From the NCBI GenBank assembly GCA_044358925.1, contig JBIKNC010000042.1, positions 1 through 23,202 on the forward strand: 23,202 bases of DNA, read 5' to 3'. How positions within the stretch are numbered: position 1 is the stretch's first letter; each line of letters opens with the position of its first letter. The notes below the pieces were generated by a model that saw only the letters and a list, made by a program, of their open reading frames with translations, had not been told where the DNA came from and ran no database searches. The DNA is from Rohdeia sp044358925 (GTDB taxonomy: Bacteria > Planctomycetota > UBA1135 > GCA-002686595). The position numbers and the translations under genes were made by a program. Positions 15,837-23,137 of the stretch are shown here, one piece after another.

Positions 15837-17066
15837 ATGCTCCTCTGCTCCTTCCTGTTCGGCGCCGCGACAGCTCTTGGCGCACCGCTCGCCGCCCCGA
15901 ACGACGGCGTCGCGACGCCGAGCCTGTTCGCTCTGCGCGTCGGCAAGGCCGAGACCGTCAGCCACGGCACGATCGAGAACGCCGTCATCCTCATCGAGGA
16001 CGGCAAGATCGTCCTCATCGGAGAGGATCTGCCGATCGAGAGCGGCATCCCGGTCTTCGACCATCCCGACGCGGTGGTGATGCCGAGTTATGTCGGCTGC
16101 CGCAGCCGCATGGGTCTCGACGGACGCGCGGGCACGGAACTCAACCCGGAGCTCACGGCTGCGTTCGAGTTCCAGCCCGGCCATCCGCAGTTCGCGGCGG
16201 CGCTCGAAGCCGGTGTCACGACACTCGGCCTCTATCCGGCCGGCGGTGGTGTGCCCGGCGTCGGCATCGCGATCCGCACGAAGGGCGCGAGCCTCTCGGA
16301 CATGCTGCTCGTCGAGCCGACGTATCTGTCGATCTACATCGCGTCGAACGAAGGCGCGAAGAAGCTCGTCGCGAAGGGCTTCGAGCTCGTCGACAAGTAC
16401 ATGGAGCAGGTCGAGAAGGAGCGCGAGAAGTTCAAGAAGGACGTCGAGAAGGAGAAGGACAAGAAGAAGCAGGAGGAGATGGTCTTCGTCCCGCCCGTGC
16501 CGGACGAGAAGACCCTGCCGCTCCTGCGCATGGTGACGGGCGACTTGCGCGCGGTCATCGGCATCCGCAAGGCGTCCGACTACTTGCACCTGATGGACGT
16601 TCTCGGCGAACGCACGTTCGACTGGGATCTGCAGGTCGCACTGCAGGACGACGGCGACCTGTTCTACGTCGCGGATCGGCTCGGCAAGGACGGCCGCCGC
16701 ATCATCTGCAACCCGAACATCACGTTGCACCCCGGCACGCGGCGCGAGCGCAACGTCCCGAAGGAGCTGCACGAGATCGGCTGCAAGATCGCGTTCACGC
16801 CGCTCAACGACTCACCGGCCGGCTACGAGAACCTGCGCAGCGACCTCGCGACGCTCGTCGCGTACGGACTCGACCGCCAAGTGGCACTGCGCGCGGTGAC
16901 GCTCGAGCCGGCGCTCGTGCTCGGACTCGGCGCGCGCCTCGGCAGCCTCGAGGCCGGCAAGGACGCGAACCTGCTCGTGTTCGGCGGCGATCCGCTCGAA
17001 CCGGGTACCGAACTGTTGGGCGTCATGCTCGAAGGCGATTTCGTCGCCGGCGATCTGGCCGAGTGA
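15837..17066 (+). CDS. Exported amidohydrolase-like protein 7, HxH lost
   Basis: 409 residues. The ATG at 15837 gives a hydrophobic leader (1-19) without a basic residue. The beta domain (LRVGKAETVSHGTIENAVILIEDG... VLIGEDLP) leads to P83-S-Y-V-G-C-R89-S-R91, so the HxH became R-S-R. GIAIRTKGASLSDML keeps the Lys strand. Residues about 180-225 form a Lys/Glu-rich helix (KYMEQVEKEREKFKKDVEKE and beyond) at a position comparable to the insertions in proteins 1 and 5. The C terminus keeps GARLGSLEAGKDANLLVFGGDPLEPG. No Shine-Dalgarno; the upstream gap is A/C-rich and very T-poor. Predicted exported and without hydrolase chemistry. Function unknown. Confidence 0.84.
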   Translation: MLLCSFLFGAATALGAPLAAPNDGVATPSLFALRVGKAETVSHGTIENAVILIEDGKIVLIGEDLPIESGIPVFDHPDAVVMPSYVGCRSRMGLDGRAGTELNPELTAAFEFQPGHPQFAAALEAGVTTLGLYPAGGGVPGVGIAIRTKGASLSDMLLVEPTYLSIYIASNEGAKKLVAKGFELVDKYMEQVEKEREKFKKDVEKEKDKKKQEEMVFVPPVPDEKTLPLLRMVTGDLRAVIGIRKASDYLHLMDVLGERTFDWDLQVALQDDGDLFYVADRLGKDGRRIICNPNITLHPGTRRERNVPKELHEIGCKIAFTPLNDSPAGYENLRSDLATLVAYGLDRQVALRAVTLEPALVLGLGARLGSLEAGKDANLLVFGGDPLEPGTELLGVMLEGDFVAGDLAE

Positions 17067-17121
17067 ACACCTGCGCGCAGCGATAGAGCGAACGAACGCA
17101 CCGCGCACATCCGACGCACAC

Positions 17122-17128
17122 GAGAGGA
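17122..17128 (+). promoter_or_regulatory. Shine-Dalgarno-like GAGAGGA before a GTG start
   Basis: GAGAGGA ends four bases before the GTG at 17133 and supports that start for amidohydrolase-like protein 8, whose signal peptide begins there (KTTSTTLL). Confidence 0.5.
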
Positions 17129-17132
17129 CGAC

Positions 17133-18758
17133 GTGAAGACCACTTCGACGACGCTGCTGACCACCGCCGCTGCTGCGGCACTCTTCCTGACCGGACCGCT
17201 CGCCAGCGGTGCGTTCGCGCGCGCTCTCCTCTTCCAAGAGGAAGGCGGTGAACCGGCGCCGAAGGGCGACGAAGAGGACGAGAAGGAAGAGGAGGTGTGG
17301 GTCGCCGTCACCGGCGGCGACGTGTACACGGGTACCGGCGCCGTGCTGCGCGGCGTGACGATCGTCGTGAAGAACGGCGCCATCGTCGAGATCGGCTTCG
17401 ATCCCTACCTGCCCGACGACGTGAAGACCTACGACGTCACGGGCTACCGCGTGTATCCGGGCCTCGTCGCGCTCGGTGCGACGGCGCGCGTCACGCAAGG
17501 ACGTTTCGCGGCGGAGGACGCCAGCTGGGCAGTCGACCCCGACAGCGATCCCGACGCGTGGATGGACCAGTTCGACGACGTCGACGTCGGACCGATGTTC
17601 GATCAGGACGGCTTCAAGACACGCGTCGTCGACAGCTACGACCCGTTCAGCCCGTACATGACGCTCGCACTCGCGAACGGCATCACGACCGTCGAGCAGA
17701 GCGGCGCCTCGATCAAGCTGAAGCGCTCGGAGATCGACGGCATCGTGATGAACGAAGACGCCGCCGTCAGCTTCAACATGCGCAACGGAGCGTCGCGCAC
17801 CAAGACCCGAGAGTCCTTCGAAGGCGCCGCGAAGTACCTGCGCGACCTGGCGGCCTGGGAGCGCCGCGGCAAGGTCAAGGAAGACGAGCCCAACGCTCGC
17901 GGTGTCGATCAGAACTCGCTCCGTGTCCTGAAGAACGAAGTCGGTGCGCAGTTCGACGCCGACGGCCGCACGGAACTGTTCGCCATCGCGCGTCTCGCGC
18001 AGGACTACGGCTTCCGCCCGATCGTCAACGGCGCGCGCGAAGGTTGGATCGTGGCGAGTGAACTCGGCCGCGCCGGTGCGACGGTCATCGTCGAGCCGCG
18101 CGATCGCCGCTGGAACGACCCGGAGAGCCTGTACGACTCGGGCACGAGCTCCGAGAACGCGGCGATCCTGCACCGCGCCGGTTGCCAGGTCGCCCTGCGC
18201 ACGCCCTCGGCAGCGGTCGACACCGGCGGCATCGCAGGTCGCGACCTGTTGTCGCTCACGCTTCAAGCGGGTTACGCCGTGCGCGGCGGGCTCTCGAACG
18301 AAGAAGCGCTCGCGGCGATCACGCTCGTGCCCGCGCGCATCCTCGGCATCGACCATCGCGTCGGCACGATCGAGGTCGGCAAGGACGCCGACCTGCTCGT
18401 GACGAAGACGGATCTCCTGCACTACGAGACGCTCGTCGAACTCGCGTTCGTCGGCGGCGAACTCGCGTACGACAAGAGCCAGGAACTCTTCTACGCGCAC
18501 ATTCGGCCTCAAGAGATCCTGAAGGACCTCGAGGCCGACGCTGCTGCCGCCGCAGCAGCGGAAGCCGCGGCCGCGGAAGCGGCGCCGGCTGCCGAAGCGG
18601 GGACCGAAGAGCCTGCCGGCGAGACACCGGTCGAGGAAGAGAAGCCGGCGGACGAACCGCCGGCGCCCGAGCCCGCACCGGAACCGGCACCGGAGCCCGC
18701 TCCCGAGCCGAGCCCGGAACCCGCCCCCGAGCCGACACCGCCCGGCGGTTCGCGCTGA
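17133..18758 (+). CDS. Exported amidohydrolase-like protein 8 with Ala/Pro-Glu tail, HxH lost
   Basis: 541 residues. GTG start with GAGAGGA upstream; signal peptide 1-29 (ends AFA), then an acidic stretch (EEDEKEEE, about 47-54). The beta domain (VTGGDVYTGTGAVLRGVTIVVKNG) is followed by P109-G-L-V-A-L-G115-A-T117 in place of PGxxDxHxH. The C-terminal signature is preserved (LVPARILGIDHRVGTIEVGK, then DADLLVTKTDLL). From about residue 469 the fold is followed by an Ala-rich segment and then six PEPA-type repeats, ending TPPGGSR. Such Pro/Glu-rich tails are usually extended linkers that span a cell envelope layer or bind partners. Last gene of the cluster; a 152-base gap with tandem repeats follows. 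Predicted non-catalytic, possibly an anchoring or interaction subunit. Confidence 0.85.
   Translation: MKTTSTTLLTTAAAAALFLTGPLASGAFARALLFQEEGGEPAPKGDEEDEKEEEVWVAVTGGDVYTGTGAVLRGVTIVVKNGAIVEIGFDPYLPDDVKTYDVTGYRVYPGLVALGATARVTQGRFAAEDASWAVDPDSDPDAWMDQFDDVDVGPMFDQDGFKTRVVDSYDPFSPYMTLALANGITTVEQSGASIKLKRSEIDGIVMNEDAAVSFNMRNGASRTKTRESFEGAAKYLRDLAAWERRGKVKEDEPNARGVDQNSLRVLKNEVGAQFDADGRTELFAIARLAQDYGFRPIVNGAREGWIVASELGRAGATVIVEPRDRRWNDPESLYDSGTSSENAAILHRAGCQVALRTPSAAVDTGGIAGRDLLSLTLQAGYAVRGGLSNEEALAAITLVPARILGIDHRVGTIEVGKDADLLVTKTDLLHYETLVELAFVGGELAYDKSQELFYAHIRPQEILKDLEADAAAAAAAEAAAAEAAPAAEAGTEEPAGETPVEEEKPADEPPAPEPAPEPAPEPAPEPSPEPAPEPTPPGGSR
18666..18737 (+). repeat. Six 12-base repeats coding Pro-Glu-Pro-Ala
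   Basis: Period-12 coding repeat (pattern CCx-GAx-CCx-GCx) giving PEPA units near the end of amidohydrolase-like protein 8. The fourth unit reads PEPS and the last PEPT. Third codon positions vary between units, so the peptide rather than the DNA appears to be conserved. Confidence 0.8.
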
Positions 18759-18770
18759 CCGCAGCACGCC

Positions 18771-18836
18771 GCGCTGTAGCGCGCCATGCGCGGCGCTGTC
18801 GCGCGCCATGGGCGGTGCTGTCCCGCGCGCGGCGCG
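18771..18836 (+). repeat. Three tandem 22-base repeats between genes
   Basis: Units begin at 18771, 18793 and 18815. Units 1 and 2 differ at two of 22 positions and share GCGCTGT, GCGCGCCATG and GCG. Unit 3 keeps the GTGCTGT start but has six differences from unit 2. They fill the gap between the amidohydrolase cluster and the TrpD2-like gene, 75 bases before its start. They could bind a regulator or form hairpins (GCGCGC content); no known operator is recognised. Confidence 0.65.
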
Positions 18837-18894
18837 TCGCTCCACATGAGCGGCGCGCCGCGCGCGGCTTTCATCGCGCATTCCGCGCGGCTGT

Positions 18895-18900
18895 TACCCT
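18895..18900 (+). promoter_or_regulatory. Candidate -10 element TACCCT before the TrpD2-like gene
   Basis: TACCCT (context CTGTTACCCT) ends ten bases before the ATG at 18911, which would give a leader of only a few bases. No clear -35 box is seen. It resembles the boxes before the phosphorylase, sigma factor and exporter genes. Confidence 0.3.
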
Positions 18901-18910
18901 GGCGGACCCC

Positions 18911-19978
18911 ATGATCCTCTCGCACCTGTTGCGCGTGCTCGGAACCGGAGCGCGCGGCGGCCGAAACCTCTCGAGCGACGAGGCCTACAACGCCTTCGCG
19001 TCGATCCTCGACGGCAAAGAGAGCGAGATCCAAGTCGGCGCGTTCCTCGTGGCGATGCGCTTCAAGGGCGTGACCTGCGAGGAGCTCGTCGGCTTCGCCA
19101 AAGCCGCACGCGATCGCGCCACGATTCCGTGCGCGAACATGACCGGCCTCGTGGCGGTCTCGGGCCCGATGGAGGGCTACGACTCCACACCGCCGCTCGA
19201 AGTCGCGGCCGGCCTGGTCGCTGCGGCAGCGGGCGCGCGCGTGATGCTGCTGACCGACCGCGCGGTGCCGCCCAAACGCGGCCTCACGGCAGCGGTCGTC
19301 CTGCAACAGCTCGGCGCCGGAATGACGTGGACCGCGAAGGAGGCCGAGGAATCGATCGAGCGCTTCGGCTTCGCCGCCGTCGCGAGCGTCGGACTCCTGC
19401 CCGCACTCCTCGGTCTGCGGCGCGTGCGACGCGACGTGGCGGTGCGCACGCCGCTCGCGACGGTCGAGAAGCTGCTCGCGCCGAAGAACGCGGCGGTCGT
19501 CCTCGGCGCGCAGCCGGGCCCGGTGCTCGGCACGGCGGTCGAAGTCACCCAGGCCCTGGGGCACGACTCGGCGCTGACCGTGCAAGGCCTCGAAGGCGGT
19601 GTGATCCCGTCGCTCACGCGCCGCACGCGCGGCATCCACCTCGACGGCACACACCAGGTGCCGATGACGGTCGACCCGGGCGACTTCGGCTTCCGCTGCG
19701 ACAGCGAGCCCGAGCTGCCGATGTACGGCCCGCCCGAAGAAGGGCAGGGCACCGGCGACAATCCGATGCTCGTGCGTGCCGCCGTCGATCTGACGTTGGC
19801 TGTGCTCGCGGGCGAGCGTGGACCGGCGCGATCCGCGACGCTCCTCACGGCGGCGGTGTTCCTGCGTGCGTCGCGCGTCGCACACACCTTCGCGGAGGGC
19901 GTCGACCGCGCGTGTGATGCACTCGACTCGGGAGCGGCGCGCGAGGTGCTCGAGCGCATGCGCTTCCTGAAGCCCTGA
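18911..19978 (+). CDS. TrpD2/YbiB-like protein (anthranilate phosphoribosyltransferase fold)
   Basis: 355 residues with the two-domain layout of glycosyltransferase family 3. The N-terminal helical domain contains LSSDEAYNAFASILDG (20-35) and EIQVGAFLVAMRFKG (39-53), followed by an alpha/beta body. The PRPP-binding Gly-rich loop of true TrpD (GTGGD) is absent; the equivalent region reads GPMEGYDST (85-93). That matches the TrpD2 group typified by E. coli YbiB, which binds nucleic acid rather than making tryptophan. No other trp gene is near. Thymidine phosphorylase is a less likely alternative because its KTGG and phosphate signatures are not evident. The ATG at 18911 was chosen because homology begins here. 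It is convergent with the beta-lactamase-like gene, only nine bases between stops, and no terminator is visible. Confidence 0.78.
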   Translation: MILSHLLRVLGTGARGGRNLSSDEAYNAFASILDGKESEIQVGAFLVAMRFKGVTCEELVGFAKAARDRATIPCANMTGLVAVSGPMEGYDSTPPLEVAAGLVAAAAGARVMLLTDRAVPPKRGLTAAVVLQQLGAGMTWTAKEAEESIERFGFAAVASVGLLPALLGLRRVRRDVAVRTPLATVEKLLAPKNAAVVLGAQPGPVLGTAVEVTQALGHDSALTVQGLEGGVIPSLTRRTRGIHLDGTHQVPMTVDPGDFGFRCDSEPELPMYGPPEEGQGTGDNPMLVRAAVDLTLAVLAGERGPARSATLLTAAVFLRASRVAHTFAEGVDRACDALDSGAAREVLERMRFLKP

Positions 19979-19987
19979 CAGCCGTTC

Positions 19988-21244
19988 TCACGGACCGATC
20001 AGCACGCGCGCCAACTCTTCGCCGAGTTCCACGAAGAACGGGTCCGCGATCTCCTCGTACTCGTACACGCCGTCGTTCAAGACGCCGTTGCCGTTCGTGT
20101 ACACGACGGCCGTGACGAAGAAGGCACGCCCCGTCGCGCGATCCTCGACGTAGGCGTTCTCGATGCTGAAGCCGTACGCGCGACCGACTTTGTTCGCGAT
20201 GCGCCAGCGTTCGGCGGGCAACACGCGTTCGAGCCCGGGCAGGAGGTACTTGCCCCACGAACGCGGGTACTCGTTCGCGTCGTAGCGCGGATTCGACGAT
20301 TCGGACGGGTACTCGCTCATCGCGCCGACGATCGCGCCGCGGCCGTTCGACGTGAGCGGGAAGCCCGGCGCGTCGACGTCGAGGTCGGGGCGCACGAGCA
20401 AGACGTTCATGTCCTGCAGGTCGACGAGCGACATCCAGTTCTTGTGCAGGAACGACAGCGGCTGTTGCACGATCACCTCGTTCGCATCGACGTGGGCGCG
20501 GCCGACGTCGATGCCGGTGAGGTCGCCGTTGTCGAACAGCAGGTCGCTCGTGCGCGTCGACACTTCGCGCGGCGTGTCGTCCGAAACGAGGATCTCGATG
20601 CGCGGCGAGCGCAGGTTGTCCTCGCGTGAGCGCGGCTCGGCCAAACGGTGTTGGATGCGCGTCGCCGTGAGGCCCGCGGCCCACATGCGTTCGTTGAGTT
20701 CGCGGTGGCCGGCGAGCTCGTACAGCCGGTTGTACGCGCGGTTGTCGGAGACGAGGAACAGCTTGCGCAGCTCGTGATGGACGCTGATGACGCCGCCGTT
20801 CAGGTTGGTCGGATCCTCGCGCTCGTAGAGTTCGTCGCCGAACAGCGGATGGAAGACGAGCGGCGACTCCAGCGCCACACCGAGTTCCTCGAGCGCGAGG
20901 ACCGCGGCCACCGCCGCACACGTCTTGATCGCGCTCGCCGGATAGACGTACTCCGCGTCGACACGGAAGGCGTGGCGTTCGAGGTGCGGCGGCGCGCCGG
21001 GCACCACCTTCGAAACGAGCACCTGCAGTCGGTACGTGGCCGGGTCGTCGACGAGCACACGCAGCCGCTCTGCGAGAGCGATGTCCGTGCTCGTCGCGCA
21101 CGCCGACCGCAACAGGTCGGCGAGCCAGGCCGACTCCTCGAGTTGCGCAGCGGCGCCCGGTCCCGTGTCTCGTCGCGTGCTCGGCTCCTGCGCCGCTCCG
21201 CCGAGCGCGACACACGAGCACAGCAGCGCGAGCGCGAGCTTCAC
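19988..21244 (-). CDS. Exported class A beta-lactamase-like serine hydrolase
   Basis: 418 residues. GTG start at 21244 with GGAGAG six bases upstream. The N terminus is a signal sequence (LALALLCSCVALGGAAQ); LCSC could serve as a poor lipobox. The serine penicillin-recognising motifs occur in order: S104-A-I-K107 (nucleophile and Lys, in YPASAIKT), S166-D-N168, and K352-V-G354 in place of KTG. A class A beta-lactamase or D,D-peptidase-type fold is therefore likely, acting in the periplasm. It is longer than true class A beta-lactamases (about 290), with an inserted region between SDN and KVG, so antibiotic hydrolysis should not be assumed. It overlaps the upstream sigma factor gene by four bases (GTGA), so the two are translationally coupled. 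Confidence 0.8.
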   Translation of the reverse strand: MKLALALLCSCVALGGAAQEPSTRRDTGPGAAAQLEESAWLADLLRSACATSTDIALAERLRVLVDDPATYRLQVLVSKVVPGAPPHLERHAFRVDAEYVYPASAIKTCAAVAAVLALEELGVALESPLVFHPLFGDELYEREDPTNLNGGVISVHHELRKLFLVSDNRAYNRLYELAGHRELNERMWAAGLTATRIQHRLAEPRSREDNLRSPRIEILVSDDTPREVSTRTSDLLFDNGDLTGIDVGRAHVDANEVIVQQPLSFLHKNWMSLVDLQDMNVLLVRPDLDVDAPGFPLTSNGRGAIVGAMSEYPSESSNPRYDANEYPRSWGKYLLPGLERVLPAERWRIANKVGRAYGFSIENAYVEDRATGRAFFVTAVVYTNGNGVLNDGVYEYEEIADPFFVELGEELARVLIGP

Positions 21245-21768
21245 GCGTCGCTCTCCACGTCGACGTCGCTGCCGAACGCCGCGCCGATGCGACGGCGCAG
21301 GTGTTCGAAGGCCTGATTCGTCCGGTAGCGCACCGTGCGCGGCGCGATGCCGAGTTCCTGCGCGCAGTCGTCCGACGAGAGTCCGTTGTAGAAGCGCAGG
21401 ATCACCACGGAGCGTTCGGCGGCGCTCAACGACAACACCGCTTCGGCGAGGAAGCGGCGGAGGTCTTCGCGCGCAGCAACGGTGTCGCTGCTCTCACCCG
21501 ACTCCTCGGGTCGCGCGTTCGCGCTCTCGGTGCGTTCGCGACTCTTGCGCGAGCGGTGCGTCGAGACCGCGTGGTGGCGCAGCACCTGAGCGAGCCACTG
21601 CTTCAGGTTCTCGGGCCGCGCGGGCGGGCGACTGAGCGCCTTGACCCACACGTCCTGCACGAGGTCCTCGGCGCTCGCACGGTCGCTCGCGAGCCGGCCC
21701 GCGAGCTGGCCGAGGAACTCGCCGTGCCGCAGGAGTTCTTCGATCGAGACGGACGGCTCGTGCGACAT
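21241..21768 (-). CDS. ECF-type RNA polymerase sigma factor
   Basis: 175 residues in the two-domain layout of extracytoplasmic-function sigma factors. Region 2 spans about 20-80, with AEDLVQDVWVKAL (33-45) and NLKQWLAQVLRHHAV as core-binding and -10 recognition helices. Region 4 spans about 112-160, with LSAAERSVVILRFYNGLSSDD and the helix-turn-helix AQELGIAPRTVRYR. A charged linker joins them. The ATG at 21768 has no Shine-Dalgarno and a -10-like box lies 12 bases upstream. The partner gene is the overlapping serine hydrolase. No anti-sigma gene with a zinc-binding or membrane segment is adjacent, which is unusual. It is divergent from the ThrE-type exporter across a 101-base gap. Confidence 0.87.
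   Translation of the reverse strand: MSHEPSVSIEELLRHGEFLGQLAGRLASDRASAEDLVQDVWVKALSRPPARPENLKQWLAQVLRHHAVSTHRSRKSRERTESANARPEESGESSDTVAAREDLRRFLAEAVLSLSAAERSVVILRFYNGLSSDDCAQELGIAPRTVRYRTNQAFEHLRRRIGAAFGSDVDVESDA
21251..21256 (-). promoter_or_regulatory. Shine-Dalgarno GGAGAG for the serine hydrolase
   Basis: On the minus strand GGAGAG lies six bases before the GTG at 21244, within the last codons of the sigma factor gene. It decides the GTGA-overlap start and the signal peptide that begins there. Confidence 0.6.
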
Positions 21769-21780
21769 GGCGGCGGGCGC

Positions 21781-21786
21781 AGTGTA
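21781..21786 (-). promoter_or_regulatory. Candidate -10 element TACACT for the sigma factor gene
   Basis: Read on the minus strand, GGCTACACT ends 12 bases before the ATG at 21768, allowing a leader of about six bases. No convincing -35 is seen. It lies in the 101-base gap shared with the divergent exporter gene. Confidence 0.35.
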
Positions 21787-21827
21787 GCCCCTGCGATTCC
21801 ATCGGAGCTGTTGCGCTCGGCGCGGAC

Positions 21828-21833
21828 TACCAT
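21828..21833 (+). promoter_or_regulatory. Candidate -10 element TACCAT for the exporter gene
   Basis: TACCAT (context GGACTACCATCC) lies 36 bases before the GTG at 21870. It is identical to the box before the phosphorylase gene. No well-spaced -35 is visible; a TTGCGC at 21811 is too close. Confidence 0.35.
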
Positions 21834-21869
21834 CCGCGCCCGCCGGGTGCGCGAGAGCCGCGCGGAGCC

Positions 21870-23111
21870 GTGAACGCCCCCGTCGAACCCGATGACCTGA
21901 GTGAGCGGAGCCGATCGGCGATCGTCTTCGTCGAGCGCATCGGACGCGCGCTGCATGGCTACGGCGCGCCGGCGAACCGTCTCGAGGACGTGCTCGAGGT
22001 GCTGTCGAGGGAGCTGAAGCTCGCCGGCAGCTTCTTCAGCACGCCGACGGCGGTGCTCTACGCGTACGACCTGCCCGGGCAGCTCGGTTTCGCGCGGCTG
22101 CAGCGCGTGCACGACCACCAGCTCGACCTCGCGAAGCTCGCGGCGCTCGACCGCCTCTTCAACCGCGTGCTCGAGGGCCGCATCGAGCTCGACGACGCGA
22201 CGCGCGAGGTCGACCGCATCTGCGCCGCGCCCGCGCCCTATCCGAGTTGGTCGACCGTGTCGTGCATCGCCCTCGCGTCCGCCGCCGCGGCGCCGTTCTT
22301 CGGCGGTGGGGCGCCGGAGTGCCTCCTCGCCGGCGTGGGGGGGCTCGTGCTCGGACTCCTCGGGCTCGCGACCCAGCACTCCATGCTCCTGCGCCGGCTG
22401 TACGAGCCGCTCGGCGCACTGCTCGTGAGCCTGATCGCCGTCGTCCTCGCGGCCCCGTTCGGCGCCTCGTCGAGCATGGCGACGCTGGCCGGGCTGATCG
22501 TGCTCGTGCCGGGCTTCAGTCTGACGATCGGAGCGACGGAGCTCGCGCTCAACCATCCGGCATCGGGCACCGCGCGGCTCGCGGGCGCGATGATGACGCT
22601 GCTCATGCTGACGATGGGTGTGATCCTCGGTCGTCAGCTCGCGACCGTCGTGTTCGGATTCGACGCCGTGTCGATCGCAGCGACGCCGGCCGCGGGTTGG
22701 TTGCGCTGGACCGCGATCCCGGTCGCCGGTCTGTCGCTCGGGGTGTTGTTCCGAACCGCGCCGCGCGATCTGCCGTGGTCCGTTGCCGCGGTCGGTCTGC
22801 CGTTCCTCGCGTTCGAGTTCGGCCTGGGCGACATCGGCCGCGAAGCGAGCACGTTCGTCGGAGCGCTCATCGCCGGTTGTTTCGCCAACCTGTTCGCGCG
22901 TGTGCTCGATCGCCCGTCGTTGATCGTGCGTCTGCCGGGCATCCTCGTGCTGGTGCCCGGTTCGACGGGCCTCGTGTCGCTCGACGCGATCGCAGGCGGC
23001 AACACGGAGTTGGGCGTCGAGACGTTCTTCCGTGTCGCGATGACCGCGACCGCGCTCGTCGCGGGCTTCTTCGCGTCGAACGCGGTGCTGCCGCCGCGCA
23101 AGGCGCTCTGA
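21870..23111 (+). CDS. thrE: ThrE-type threonine/serine exporter
   Basis: 413 residues. A soluble N-terminal domain of about 125 residues carries LHGYGAPANRLEDVL (28-42), the recognisable motif of the ThrE/YjjP family. About ten hydrophobic membrane segments follow. The later half (VPGFSLTIGATEL, LPGILVLVPGSTGLVSL) matches the YjjB-like portion. It is thus a full-length ThrE-like fusion of the YjjP and YjjB halves, expected to export threonine and serine across the inner membrane. GTG start at 21870, with GGAG too close (two bases) to be a good ribosome site. It is divergent from the ECF sigma gene, so the pair may share regulation. The substrate is inferred from family only. Confidence 0.88.
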   Translation: MNAPVEPDDLSERSRSAIVFVERIGRALHGYGAPANRLEDVLEVLSRELKLAGSFFSTPTAVLYAYDLPGQLGFARLQRVHDHQLDLAKLAALDRLFNRVLEGRIELDDATREVDRICAAPAPYPSWSTVSCIALASAAAAPFFGGGAPECLLAGVGGLVLGLLGLATQHSMLLRRLYEPLGALLVSLIAVVLAAPFGASSSMATLAGLIVLVPGFSLTIGATELALNHPASGTARLAGAMMTLLMLTMGVILGRQLATVVFGFDAVSIAATPAAGWLRWTAIPVAGLSLGVLFRTAPRDLPWSVAAVGLPFLAFEFGLGDIGREASTFVGALIAGCFANLFARVLDRPSLIVRLPGILVLVPGSTGLVSLDAIAGGNTELGVETFFRVAMTATALVAGFFASNAVLPPRKAL

Positions 23112-23137
23112 CCGAGCTCGTCGCCGTTGGCGCGTAC

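Noticed and set aside
18771..18836. CRISPR array
   Set aside because: The units are contiguous without spacers and only three are present.
16812..18881. 689-codon minus-strand frame opposite amidohydrolase-like protein 8
   Set aside because: Antisense of recognised coding sequence, no domain motif, and composition typical of shadow frames here.
19979..19987. Bidirectional terminator between the convergent genes
   Set aside because: Only nine bases separate the stops and no stem with a T run is seen.
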